Positions 17,613 through 26,058 of a DNA stretch of 64,000 nucleotides are shown piece by piece. Both the position numbers and the translations under genes were made by a program. This stretch comes from Streptomyces justiciae (GTDB taxonomy: Bacteria > Actinomycetota > Actinomycetes > Streptomycetales > Streptomycetaceae), in NCBI RefSeq assembly GCF_015163075.1, contig NZ_JADDXU010000015.1, positions 222,569 to 286,568 of the forward strand, given 5' to 3'. The notes beneath the pieces are model-generated. The model was not told where the DNA came from, ran no database searches, and saw only the letters and a program-made list of their open reading frames with translations. Position 1 is the stretch's first letter, and each line of letters starts with the position of its first letter.

Positions 17613-18128
17613 CTATATCCGGCCCGCGGTCTGCCCGACCGCGCGCACGATGTTCACGTAGCAGCCGCAACGGCAGATGTTGCCGCTCATCCACTCCCGG
17701 ATCTCTTCCCCGGAGCCGGTGTGGCCCTCCCGGATGCAGCCGACACCGGACATGATCTGGCCCGGTGTGCAGAAGCCGCACTGGGCGGCGTCCAGATCGA
17801 TGAACGCCTGCTGCAGCGGGTGCAGTTCGTCGCCGTCGGCCAGGCCCTCGACGGTGGTGACCTCGGCGCCTTCCAGGCGTACCGCCAGCGTCAGACAGGA
17901 GTTGACCCGGCGGCCGTCCACGAGCACGGTGCACGCGCCGCAGGCTCCCGCGTTGCAGCCCGTCTTCGAACCGGTCAGGCCCAGATGTTCGCGCAGCAGG
18001 TCCAGCAGCGAGGTCCGGTTGTCGACCCGGAGGGAGTGGAGCTTGCCGTTGACGGTGAGGGTGACGTCGCTGCTGGGCGCGGTCTCCTCGGCGGGCGGGG
18101 GAATGCGTGAGGCGGATTCGGTGGTCAT
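17613..18128 (-). CDS. 2Fe-2S small subunit of molybdenum hydroxylase (PaoA-like)
   Basis: A 171-residue subunit with the plant-type 2Fe-2S motif GCNAGACGACTVLVDG near residue 60 and the second cluster domain CGFCTPGQIM...GNICRCGCY near the C-terminus. No Tat signal is visible, in contrast to periplasmic PaoA, so the complex is probably cytoplasmic. It starts 61 bp after the P450 gene and leads the three-subunit set. Confidence 0.92.
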   Translation of the reverse strand: MTTESASRIPPPAEETAPSSDVTLTVNGKLHSLRVDNRTSLLDLLREHLGLTGSKTGCNAGACGACTVLVDGRRVNSCLTLAVRLEGAEVTTVEGLADGDELHPLQQAFIDLDAAQCGFCTPGQIMSGVGCIREGHTGSGEEIREWMSGNICRCGCYVNIVRAVGQTAGRI

Positions 18129-18189
18129 GCGCGTCGCTCTCTCGGTTCGGCGGACGGTGACGGGGTGTCGGGCAGAGGGGCGGCGTGGT

Positions 18190-19419
18190 TCAGGCGGCCC
18201 GTACGTCGTCCACGGCCAGGTGCAGGGCCGAGGGGCCCCGAAGGTCGGCCGGGACGCGGTAGGGCGGGGGGTCCTGCAGCAGCCGTGGGACGACCAGGCG
18301 CTGGACCAGCCGCCGCACCGCGATCTGGCCTTCCATCCGGCCGAGCGCGGCGCCGAAGCAGTAGTGGATGCCGCCGGAGAAGCTGAGATGGGCGTTGTCC
18401 GGGCGCGTGATGTCGAAGGTGTCAGGGTCGGGGAAGCGCCGGGGGTCGCGGTTACCGGCGGCGATGTTGAGGATGATCGAGGAGCCCCGGGGGATGACGT
18501 GGTGGTCCCCGACGCGGATGTCGTCGACGGCGATCCGGGCCCGCATGTGCACCGAGGGCTCCATACGCAGCGTCTCCTCGATCGCGCCGGCCGTGAGGGA
18601 GGGGTCGGCCTTCAGGCGGGCCAGCTGGTCCGGGTGGCGCAGCAGGAGGAGCATGCAGCTGGCGATGAGGTTGACGGTTGTCTCGTGACCGCCGACGAAG
18701 AGCGTGATCGCGGTGTTCAGCAGCTCCGGTGTGCTCATCCGGCCACGGGGGCCGTCGTCGTGGATCATCCTGGAGAGCATGTCCTCGCCCGGGTTCTCCC
18801 GGAGCCGCTCGATGTGCGCCGCGAAGTAGGTGCCCAGTTCCTGGGAGGCGTGGGTTCTGGCCGCTGTCACCTCCGGGTCGTACGGGTCCACCTGGAACTC
18901 CGGACCGCGCACCGCATCCTCGGAGGAGTGGGCGAGGGCGTCGGCGTCGTGGGGCGGAATGCCCAGCAGGTGGCAGATCACCAGGACGGGCACCGGGTAG
19001 GCGACCTCGGACACGAGGTCGAACTCGGTGCGCCCGGTCAGCCGGTCGATACGGTCGCGCACCAGGTCCTCCACCATCGTCCGCAACCCCTCGACGCCAC
19101 CGGGGAGTTCGGGCGGTCCGAAGTGGCGCATCGCCTGTCCGCGCAGCCGGTCGTGTGCCGGGTTGTCCCGCACGAGGAAGGGCGGTGCCTGGCCGGGTTC
19201 CTGGGTCCCGGTGCGGATCCGGCCGCCCGCGGCGGCCTTGCCGGGATCGACGGAGACACGGGGGTCGCGCAGCAGCGCGGTGATCTCCTCGTATCCGCCG
19301 ACGACATGGGTTCCGTCGTCCTGCACGCTGACAGGTTCCCTGCGCAGGTCGGCGTAGAGATCCCAGGGGTGGGGTCGGCTGTCGGGATGGAGTATCTGCT
19401 TGAGCAGAGTCGAAGCCAT
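18190..19419 (-). CDS. Cytochrome P450
   Basis: A 409-residue soluble bacterial P450. The I-helix oxygen-activation motif is FVGGHETTVN (about residues 242-251), the K-helix ExxR is EETLR and the haem-binding loop is FSGGIHYCFGAALGR with the axial cysteine. The fused ferredoxin/ferredoxin reductase 39 bp upstream gives it a dedicated electron supply. It is followed by the molybdenum hydroxylase genes, so an alcohol or aldehyde made by the P450 could be oxidised further by that enzyme (inference). Confidence 0.93.
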   Translation of the reverse strand: MASTLLKQILHPDSRPHPWDLYADLRREPVSVQDDGTHVVGGYEEITALLRDPRVSVDPGKAAAGGRIRTGTQEPGQAPPFLVRDNPAHDRLRGQAMRHFGPPELPGGVEGLRTMVEDLVRDRIDRLTGRTEFDLVSEVAYPVPVLVICHLLGIPPHDADALAHSSEDAVRGPEFQVDPYDPEVTAARTHASQELGTYFAAHIERLRENPGEDMLSRMIHDDGPRGRMSTPELLNTAITLFVGGHETTVNLIASCMLLLLRHPDQLARLKADPSLTAGAIEETLRMEPSVHMRARIAVDDIRVGDHHVIPRGSSIILNIAAGNRDPRRFPDPDTFDITRPDNAHLSFSGGIHYCFGAALGRMEGQIAVRRLVQRLVVPRLLQDPPPYRVPADLRGPSALHLAVDDVRAA

Positions 19420-19458
19420 GGAGCCGTGCTCGCTTTCGCGGTGGGGGGAAACGAGGGG

Positions 19459-20934
19459 TCAGCAGCCGATCGGCCGCAGCGCGGGGGAGGTGTTCTCGTC
19501 GCTGGTGGCGAACCCGGGCGGAAACGGCGCCTGTTCGCGGACGAGAGAGATGTAGTGGTGGAGATTGCGGCCGTTGTCGAAGGTGACCGCGCCGATCGTG
19601 CGCTCCCCCAGGCCGTACAGGACGCTGAAGGAGCCCTGGCCGGGGGTGCCCTGCACGACGGCGATCCGGTCGGCGGCGCCGGGGAAACCGACGCCCTTGA
19701 TGTTGACGCCGAACTGCGTGGACCAGAAAGACGGCAACTCGACGTGGGGAAGCCGTTCCTCGCCGGGCTCGCGGGTGATGTCGTGGGCGACGGTACGGGC
19801 CTGAGTGACAGCGCTGCCCCAGTGCTCGACCGACAGACGCCGGCCGGGGAACAAGGGGTGCGGCAGGGCGGCGATGTCCCCGGCCGCGTACACGTCCGGC
19901 AGCGGGCGCCGCTCCTGATCGAGCGCGCGGCACAGCTCGTCGCAGTGCACCCCGCCCGCGTCCGCGCACACGGCCGAGCCCGCCAGCCATTCGACATTGC
20001 GTACGGCGCCCAGCGCGACGACCGCGAGATCCGCGTCGACCGTCTCGCCGTCCGACAGCCGGACCTGCCGCAACGCGTGCTTCTCGTCCGCCACGAACTC
20101 GTCGACGGTGGTGCCGAGGCGCAGGTCCACGCCCGTGCTCCTGGCCAGGCCGGCCACCACATCGCCCACCGTCCTGCCCAACGGGCCCTGCAGGGGAGTC
20201 GCCTGCGCCTCGACCAGCGTCACCGGGAGCCCCAGTTCGCGCAGGCCGGAGGCCAGCTCACCGCCCAGGAAACCGGCACCGACCACCACCACCCGGCGCG
20301 GCTGTCGGGCCAGGCGCCTCTGGAGATCCTCGGCGTCGTCGCGGGTGCGGACGGTGAGGACGCCTTCGGGCACCCAGCCGGGGAACGGGCGGGCGCGGGT
20401 GCCCGTCGCGATCACCAGGGTGTCGTAGCCGACGGTGCCGCCGTCGGCCAGGACGACCGACCGCCGCTCCGTGTCCAGCCCCACCGCTGCGGTGCCCAGC
20501 AGGAAGCGGGCGTCCAGTGGTCGGGTGACCGGCAGTTCGAGCAGGTCGGGAGCCAGCTTCTCGCTGACGCACGCCTTGGTCAGCGGCGGTCGGTCGTACG
20601 GCCGGTGCGGCTCGTCCCCGATGATTGTCAGCGGGCCCGCGAAACCGTTCTCACGCAGCGCCTCGGCAGTCCTCAGCCCGGCGAGCGAAGCACCGACGAC
20701 GACCACATGCCGGTCCTGGCGCGGTGCAGCCCTGGTCGGCTCGTCCTCGACGCCGACGGTGATGGCCCGTACCGGGCAGGCCAGGGCGGCCCGGTGCACG
20801 GCGTCCCGCATCTCGTCCGCGGGATTCGGTACGTAGGTCAGGGCCTCCAGGCCGTGCAGGGTGAAGGCCGAGGGGGCGGCGAACACGCACTGCCCGTATC
20901 CCTCACAGCGGTTCAGGTCGACGCTGATCCTCAC
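19459..20934 (-). CDS. Ferredoxin fused to ferredoxin reductase
   Basis: A 491-residue fusion. Residues 1-64 are a small ferredoxin with Cys10, Cys16 and Cys53 (CEGYGQC and ALACPVRA), the three-cysteine pattern of 3Fe-4S P450 ferredoxins. Residues about 75-491 are an FAD- and NAD(P)H-binding reductase (VVGASLAGLRTAEAL, VVGAGFLGGELA). The GTG start follows GGAGG and overlaps the TetR stop by 4 bp. Joining both electron carriers in one chain in front of a P450 indicates they serve that enzyme. Such carriers are usually separate proteins. Confidence 0.9.
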   Translation of the reverse strand: MRISVDLNRCEGYGQCVFAAPSAFTLHGLEALTYVPNPADEMRDAVHRAALACPVRAITVGVEDEPTRAAPRQDRHVVVVGASLAGLRTAEALRENGFAGPLTIIGDEPHRPYDRPPLTKACVSEKLAPDLLELPVTRPLDARFLLGTAAVGLDTERRSVVLADGGTVGYDTLVIATGTRARPFPGWVPEGVLTVRTRDDAEDLQRRLARQPRRVVVVGAGFLGGELASGLRELGLPVTLVEAQATPLQGPLGRTVGDVVAGLARSTGVDLRLGTTVDEFVADEKHALRQVRLSDGETVDADLAVVALGAVRNVEWLAGSAVCADAGGVHCDELCRALDQERRPLPDVYAAGDIAALPHPLFPGRRLSVEHWGSAVTQARTVAHDITREPGEERLPHVELPSFWSTQFGVNIKGVGFPGAADRIAVVQGTPGQGSFSVLYGLGERTIGAVTFDNGRNLHHYISLVREQAPFPPGFATSDENTSPALRPIGC

Positions 20935-21614
20935 CGGGCACCTCCCGTCCGGAAGGGAGCCAGCACCGGCAGCAGCACACGGTCCACGAAGGACTCCACG
21001 AAGCTGACGTCGAGCTCACCGTCGGCGACCAGAACCTGATGGATCAGCGCGCTCCGGGCGAGGTCGGCGATCAGTACGGGGTCAGCGCCCTCACCGAGTT
21101 CCCCGCGCTCCCGGGCCCAGCCCAGGACCGTCTCCGCGACGCGGGCGTGGTGCATTCGGCACAGCTTTTTGGCCATCCGCCCGACTTCGTCGCTACCGGA
21201 CGCGGCGACCAGCAGTCCGGAGAAGTACTGGGGCGTGAGCTGCTGTTCCGGGACCGCGGACGGCAGCAGATTGTGCACCAGGTCCTCGCGAAGGGATCCC
21301 GAAGACGTCAGGGGAACCTGCTCGTCCACGCTCCGGGACACCGCCCTGCGCAACGCGGCGGCCATCAGCTGATCCTTGTTGGACCAGCGTCGGTACACCG
21401 TTTTCGTGCTGGCCCTGGCCCTGCGGCACACCTCGGTCAGGCTCAGCCGTTCGTAGCCCACCTCGGAGAGCAGCTGAAGCGCCGCGTCCAGCAACGCCGC
21501 GTCGCGCTGGACGTCCATCGGGCGACCTGGAGACCTCGACTCGACCGGCGCGGGCGTGGGACTCACTTCTGAATTGAGAAACGACACGATGTCTTTTCCT
21601 AATTGGCCTGACAT
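20931..21614 (-). CDS. TetR-family regulator heading the P450 operon
   Basis: A 227-residue TetR protein with the HTH RLSLTEVCRRARASTKTVYRRW (about residues 58-80) and a helical ligand domain. An internal GTG at 21587, preceded by TTAGGAAAA, is an alternative start that would remove nine residues. The stop overlaps the ferredoxin/reductase start by 4 bp, so the regulator is first gene of the eleven-gene run down to 9624 and probably controls all of it. A clear operator is not seen upstream. Confidence 0.87.
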   Translation of the reverse strand: MSGQLGKDIVSFLNSEVSPTPAPVESRSPGRPMDVQRDAALLDAALQLLSEVGYERLSLTEVCRRARASTKTVYRRWSNKDQLMAAALRRAVSRSVDEQVPLTSSGSLREDLVHNLLPSAVPEQQLTPQYFSGLLVAASGSDEVGRMAKKLCRMHHARVAETVLGWARERGELGEGADPVLIADLARSALIHQVLVADGELDVSFVESFVDRVLLPVLAPFRTGGAR

Positions 21615-21658
21615 GTGGATTGACTCAACATCCTTGTGTGGGAGGTCAGTTCAGGCAG

Positions 21659-21927
21659 TCAGCAGTGCGCTGCAGGGAGGGCCGTCACGTATTCAGTCGC
21701 TCCGGCTCCGTCCGCAGCCGGTGCTTGACGACGGTGGTGGGCGTACGGAGCGATCGGCAGGGAGCCTCGCGGGCGAGCACGACGGTGGCATGGTGCTTCG
21801 TGAGCGCCCGTGCGGTCTCGAATCCCGGGCCCGGGCCCGAGTCGGCGCCGGTGACCAAGGCCGTACGACCGCGCTGGTCCGGCCCATCGGTCTCGGTCCA
21901 CCGTTCGGCGGTCCGCGAGTTGGCCAT
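21659..21927 (-). pseudogene. SDR N-terminal fragment
   Basis: The minus-strand frame reads MANSRTAERWTETDGPDQRG followed by RTALVTGADSGPGPGFETARAL and TVVLA. This is the opening of an actinobacterial SDR (usual form TGANSGLGYETARALA), but the two leucines of the glycine motif are prolines, and the match ends about 50 residues in; no NNAG or YxxxK follows. It is divergent from the TetR at 22093, whose operators lie in front of it, so it may be the leftover of that regulator's original target gene. Confidence 0.6.
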
Positions 21928-21961
21928 CCCGTCACTCCCTCACTGCGCCGAACCCCACATG

Positions 21962-22032
21962 CGGAACGGTCGCCCCGATTAAGATACGGAACGATCGCCC
22001 CGCTTGCAAGAGGTGGAACGATTGCTCCGCTT
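21962..22032. promoter_or_regulatory. Three tandem palindromic operators
   Basis: Three copies of a 19-bp sequence start at 21962, 21987 and 22014; their shared form is GGAACGATCGCCCCG with small changes. Each has dyad symmetry around CGATCG (GG-N2-CGATCG-N2-CC). They lie 61 bp or more upstream of the TetR at 22093 and upstream of the SDR fragment on the other strand, so they are probably bound by that TetR. Confidence 0.65.
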
Positions 22033-22092
22033 TCATCGGATGGGAGATCATGCGGTGGCAGGAGTCATCAGTCCCGGGGAGGGGGTAGGAGC

Positions 22093-22680
22093 GTGGACGT
22101 GTCTGCCAGCCAGGAGAGCGTGAAACCGCTGCGTGCCGACGCCAGGCGAAACAGGGCCCGAGTTCTTGAGACGGCGCACGAGGTGTTCGCCGCCGAGGGC
22201 TTCGGGGTGCCGATCGACGAGATCGCCCGGCGGGCCGGCGTGGGCGCGGGGACCGTCTACCGGCACTTCCCTACGAAGGAAGCCCTGTTCGAAGCCGTCG
22301 TACTGGACCGGCTGGACCACTTGGTCGCCTTGGCCGCCGACCTCGTGGCGACCCGTGACCCAGGAGATGCCTTCTTCGCGTTCTTCTGGGCGGGCGTCGA
22401 TGAGGGTGCGGGGGACAAGGGGCTTGCCGAGGCCATGGCCGAGGCGGGCTACGCAGCCGCGGTGCTCGCTCCCGAGGCCGAGAAGCGGTTCCGGAACACG
22501 TTCGGCGACCTGCTCGCCCGGGCCCAGGCAGTCGGTGCGGTACGCGGGGGCCTCGCGGTCGATGACGTGAGAGCTCTGCTGGTGGGCTGTATGGCCATGC
22601 AGCGCTACCGAGGCGAAGCGGGCGGGCTCGGAGTGCTCAGGGAGATCGTCCAGGACGGACTGCGGGGCGGCCGGAGCTGA
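22093..22680 (+). CDS. TetR-family regulator
   Basis: A 195-residue TetR protein. The HTH includes PIDEIARRAGVGAGTVYRHFPTK (about residues 40-62), followed by a helical ligand domain like that of SDR-linked TetR repressors. The GTG at 22093 is chosen for its GTAGGAG ribosome site; upstream in-frame codons run through the operator repeats. Its natural divergent partner is now only an SDR fragment, so it may regulate itself alone or genes elsewhere. Confidence 0.85.
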   Translation: MDVSASQESVKPLRADARRNRARVLETAHEVFAAEGFGVPIDEIARRAGVGAGTVYRHFPTKEALFEAVVLDRLDHLVALAADLVATRDPGDAFFAFFWAGVDEGAGDKGLAEAMAEAGYAAAVLAPEAEKRFRNTFGDLLARAQAVGAVRGGLAVDDVRALLVGCMAMQRYRGEAGGLGVLREIVQDGLRGGRS

Positions 22681-22923
22681 CGGACGACGGCGCCTGCTCG
22701 GCGGCCGGAGCTCTCGAACGCGGCGACTGATCGCCTCTCAGGGGTTGCGGCACGAACCAGCCCCCCAGTGCTGCGTGCCGCAGCCGCGACATGGCTCGCC
22801 ACCCACAGCGTCCGCGAGCCGTCCGGATCCTGCCCGCTGCCGGGAGCGGCGACGTCGTGACCGTCGCACACCGACGCATCGGTCGTCGGACGAGGCGCGG
22901 CGGCGAAGGCGATGACACCACGG

Positions 22924-23946
22924 TCACACATGTTCCGGCGTTCGTGGGATGGCGTCGGGAACGGTGTCCGCACCGGGCGTGGGCTTTCGGCGGCGGGCGA
23001 TCGGGGCCCGGCCGGCGCGGCAGATGAGGGGCCAGGCGCCCTGCGGGGCGAAGCGGACGATGGCGATCAGCAGGGCGCCCTCGATGACCAGGGACAGGGT
23101 CTGCTGGTCCTGGAGCGCACGGGTCAGCCCGTAGTAGACGACGCCCACGCCGACGACGGGGCCGAGCACCGTGCCCGCTCCGCCGACCACGGCCATGAGG
23201 ACGGCGTTCAGGCTCCAGTTCACGCTCGCCACGCCGTCGGGGGAGATGACGACGAACTGGAAGGCGATCACCGCTCCCGCCAGGCCGGTGAGCGCGCTGG
23301 TGGGCACCAGTGCGGCGAGACGGTGGCGGTAGACCGACACGCCAAGTCCGGCGGCCGCCGCTTCGTGGTCGCGTACGGCGGCGAGCCGCAGGCCGAAGGC
23401 GCTGTGCCGGACATAGAGGGCGAGCCCCATGGCGAGGGCGGCGACGAGGACCGCGATCTGGTAGAGGTTGCCGCCGCTGGGGATCCGCTCCGTGGGGAGG
23501 GTGAGGCCGCTGGCGCCGCCGGCCCAGTTCCAGTTGCTGAGCAGGGCCTGGAGAGCGACGGAGACGGCCAGCGTGCCCACGGCGAAGTAGTCACCGCGCA
23601 GGCGCAGCAGCGGTACGGCGAGCAGCAGGGCGAGGAGGCCCGCGCCGATGCCCGAGCCGAGCAGGGCCAGCGGCCAGGGCAGACCTGTGTGGATCAGGAT
23701 CAGCGCGGTCGTGTAGCCGCCGCTCGCCATGAACGCGGCGGCGCCGAGGGAGATCTGGCCGCTGAAACCGGCGAGGACGTTCCATGCCTGGGCGATCGTC
23801 AGATACGTCAGCAGGGTGACGCCCAGGTCCAGCTGTCCGAGGGAGAGCACCGGGGCGAAGGCGAAGGCGGCGATCGTGACGGTCGTGAGGGCGACCGCGG
23901 GCCACAGGGCCTTCGGAGTCCCTCGGGGGACGGTCGGGGTTTTCAT
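22924..23946 (-). CDS. livM: Branched-chain-type ABC transporter permease (LivM)
   Basis: A 340-residue integral membrane protein with about nine hydrophobic segments and the LivM pattern (WNVLAGFSGQISLGAAAFMASGGYT; later AVRDHEAAAAGLGVSVYRHRL, the ATPase-contact loop). It overlaps LivH by 4 bp and is the last gene of the importer operon. In this family the same architecture also carries aromatic acids and urea, so the cargo need not be an amino acid. Confidence 0.9.
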   Translation of the reverse strand: MKTPTVPRGTPKALWPAVALTTVTIAAFAFAPVLSLGQLDLGVTLLTYLTIAQAWNVLAGFSGQISLGAAAFMASGGYTTALILIHTGLPWPLALLGSGIGAGLLALLLAVPLLRLRGDYFAVGTLAVSVALQALLSNWNWAGGASGLTLPTERIPSGGNLYQIAVLVAALAMGLALYVRHSAFGLRLAAVRDHEAAAAGLGVSVYRHRLAALVPTSALTGLAGAVIAFQFVVISPDGVASVNWSLNAVLMAVVGGAGTVLGPVVGVGVVYYGLTRALQDQQTLSLVIEGALLIAIVRFAPQGAWPLICRAGRAPIARRRKPTPGADTVPDAIPRTPEHV

Positions 23947-24803
23947 CCAGCGGCCTTTCGGAACAGGCCCTGGGGGCGTATGGCGAGGACGAGGAAGAAG
24001 GCGAGGTAGACGACGACGTCACGCATACCGCCGCCGAACAGCTGGACGCTGACCGACTGGAGGACGCCGAGCGCGACGCCGGCGAGGAAGACCCCGCCGA
24101 CGCTGCCGATGCCGGCCAGGGCCATCACGGCCATGCCGGTCAGCAGCAGCGGCATCCCGCTGCTGGGCGTGAAGCTCTGGGCGACGCCGGTCAGGACTCC
24201 GCCTGCCGCGGCCAGGGCGGCGGCGCCGGCGAAGGTCATGGCGTACACCTTGGGCACGTTGATGCCGAGCACGGCGGCGGTGGCCGGGTCCGCCGAGGCT
24301 GCCCTGACCGCGCTGCCGGCGCGCGTGCGGGTCAGGACGAGGTGGGTGACGGCGCACAGGAGGACGGTCAGCCCGAAGGCGATCAGGTAGATCGTCTGGA
24401 TCCGCAGGCCGAGGACGGAGATGCCGGAGGTCGCGTACGGGGCGGGCAGGCTCTTGGGGTGGGTGCCGAACCCGCCCTGGAACAGTGCCTGGGCGAGCAG
24501 GGACAGCCCGAAGGTGGCCACCAGAGGTGCGCTCTTGTCCCCTCGCAGGAGGGGGGTGAGCAGATACCGCTGGAGGGGATAGGCGATCAGGGCGACGCCT
24601 GCCATGGTGAGCGGCAGGGCCAGGAGCGGGTCCCAGCCGGAGTCCACTACCAGCAGGGACGCCAGGTAGGCGCCGCCGATGACGAGTTCGCCGTGGGCCA
24701 GGTTCATCAGGCCCAGTACGCCGAAGACCAGGGAGATGCCCAGCCCGATCAGGGCGTACAGGCCGCCGGCGAGGATACCGGCGGCCAGGACGTCGAGGCT
24801 CAC
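23943..24803 (-). CDS. livH: Branched-chain-type ABC transporter permease (LivH)
   Basis: A 286-residue permease with the LivH signature AGGLYALIGLGISLVFGVLG at the N-terminus and the coupling-loop region VRAASADPATAAVLGINV. About eight membrane segments. It starts 55 bp after the binding protein and overlaps LivM, forming the membrane channel with it. Confidence 0.9.
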   Translation of the reverse strand: MSLDVLAAGILAGGLYALIGLGISLVFGVLGLMNLAHGELVIGGAYLASLLVVDSGWDPLLALPLTMAGVALIAYPLQRYLLTPLLRGDKSAPLVATFGLSLLAQALFQGGFGTHPKSLPAPYATSGISVLGLRIQTIYLIAFGLTVLLCAVTHLVLTRTRAGSAVRAASADPATAAVLGINVPKVYAMTFAGAAALAAAGGVLTGVAQSFTPSSGMPLLLTGMAVMALAGIGSVGGVFLAGVALGVLQSVSVQLFGGGMRDVVVYLAFFLVLAIRPQGLFRKAAG

Positions 24804-24858
24804 GATGTGCTCCGTTCGCTCACGCTCGTGGTGGGTCGCAGCGCGTTCATGCCGGGCC

Positions 24859-26058
24859 TCAGCCGAGCCCGGAAAGGGAGGCGAGCGGGGATCCTCCCTT
24901 GGCCGGCCAGACCTGCTTGATGGCGCCGTCTTCCCACTGACCGATGAAGGTGGGGCTCACGCTCTTGTTGTCGACGAACTTCACGGGGCCCTGTGCGGAG
25001 ACGGTGGTGCTCTTGGCGAGGGCCTTGTTGAGGGCAGCGGCGTCGGTGCTTCCCGCGGCCGAGATGGCGTCCATGAGGATGGTCGCCTCGTGCAGTCCGA
25101 GGGCGACCGAGCCCAGGTCGGTGAGATTGGTGTACTTCTTGCCGTACTTCTTGACGATGAGGTCGGTGTCCGGCAGCCCGGCCGTGTCGGACCAGTTCAG
25201 CTGGACGAGGGTGCCGTTGCCGAGCTTGCCCAGGGATCCCCAGCCGGGCGTCTGCGCGCACTGCAGACCGATGGCGAGCTTGGGCTTGTAGGCCAGTGCC
25301 TTCATCTGCTTCCACATCGCGAAACAGTCCGGCGGGGTCATCGAGGCGATCAGCACCTGCGCGCCGGAGGAGGTCCCGGCCTTGATGACGTCGGAGAAGT
25401 CCGTGGTGCCGGTGGGGACGGACTTGGTGGCGGCGATGGCGAAGCCGGCCTTCTCGCCGGTGCCCGCCCAGAGCTTTCCCGTGGAGATGCCCTGGGCGTC
25501 GTTGTTGGTGACGATCAGCGTCTTCTTGTTGGTCTTCGCCCCGGCGGCGACCTCGAAGAAGTCCTTGGCCCCGTCGGCGAGCGACTGGAAGGAGTCCCAG
25601 GTGTAGCCCTTGCCCTTAGGCAGCAGCTCGATGGGCAGGGCGCCCATCACCAGAGGCACCTTCAGCGCGTCGGCCTGGCCCTGCATGTCGATGTTCTGCT
25701 GGCAGCACGACCCCAGCAGCCCCACGGCCTTGTCGGTGAGCACCAGGGAACGCACCTGCTGGATCATCGTGTTGGTGTCGCTGCGGTTGTCGAGCACCTT
25801 CAGCTCGACCTTCCGCTTCTTCCCGCCCACCTCCAGGCCGCCCTTGGCGTTCGCCTGCTCGACCGCCAGAAGGTAGCCGTCGCGTATCTGGTTGAGGACG
25901 GTGTTGCCCGACAGCGAGATGCTCGTCCCGATGACGATGGGGCCGTCATCACTGCTGGAACCGCTGCTGCTGGAGGCGTTGCCCGCGCAGCCGGCCGCGG
26001 CGGCGAGCAGTGCGGCACCGGCGAGTGCGTAGGCGCGGCGGTGGGTGGTTCTGATCAC
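24859..26058 (-). CDS. ABC transporter substrate-binding lipoprotein (LivK-like)
   Basis: A 399-residue periplasmic-binding-fold type I protein. The N-terminus has a lipoprotein signal ending in the lipobox AAAAGC with the lipidated Cys at about residue 24. The mature part begins with IVIGTSISLSGNTVLNQIRDG, typical of Leu/Ile/Val-type receptors. It overlaps the fused ATPase by 4 bp. Given the neighbouring aromatic-type catabolic genes and shared control boxes, it more likely binds an aromatic acid or similar compound than an amino acid; this is inference. Confidence 0.88.
   Translation of the reverse strand: MIRTTHRRAYALAGAALLAAAAGCAGNASSSSGSSSDDGPIVIGTSISLSGNTVLNQIRDGYLLAVEQANAKGGLEVGGKKRKVELKVLDNRSDTNTMIQQVRSLVLTDKAVGLLGSCCQQNIDMQGQADALKVPLVMGALPIELLPKGKGYTWDSFQSLADGAKDFFEVAAGAKTNKKTLIVTNNDAQGISTGKLWAGTGEKAGFAIAATKSVPTGTTDFSDVIKAGTSSGAQVLIASMTPPDCFAMWKQMKALAYKPKLAIGLQCAQTPGWGSLGKLGNGTLVQLNWSDTAGLPDTDLIVKKYGKKYTNLTDLGSVALGLHEATILMDAISAAGSTDAAALNKALAKSTTVSAQGPVKFVDNKSVSPTFIGQWEDGAIKQVWPAKGGSPLASLSGLG

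Noticed and set aside
17677..21039. A 1120-codon open frame on the plus strand
   Set aside because: It lies opposite the molybdenum hydroxylase, P450, ferredoxin and TetR genes, all of which have clear motifs; its translation is low-complexity Gly/Arg/Val and shows no family. It follows from the high GC of third positions.
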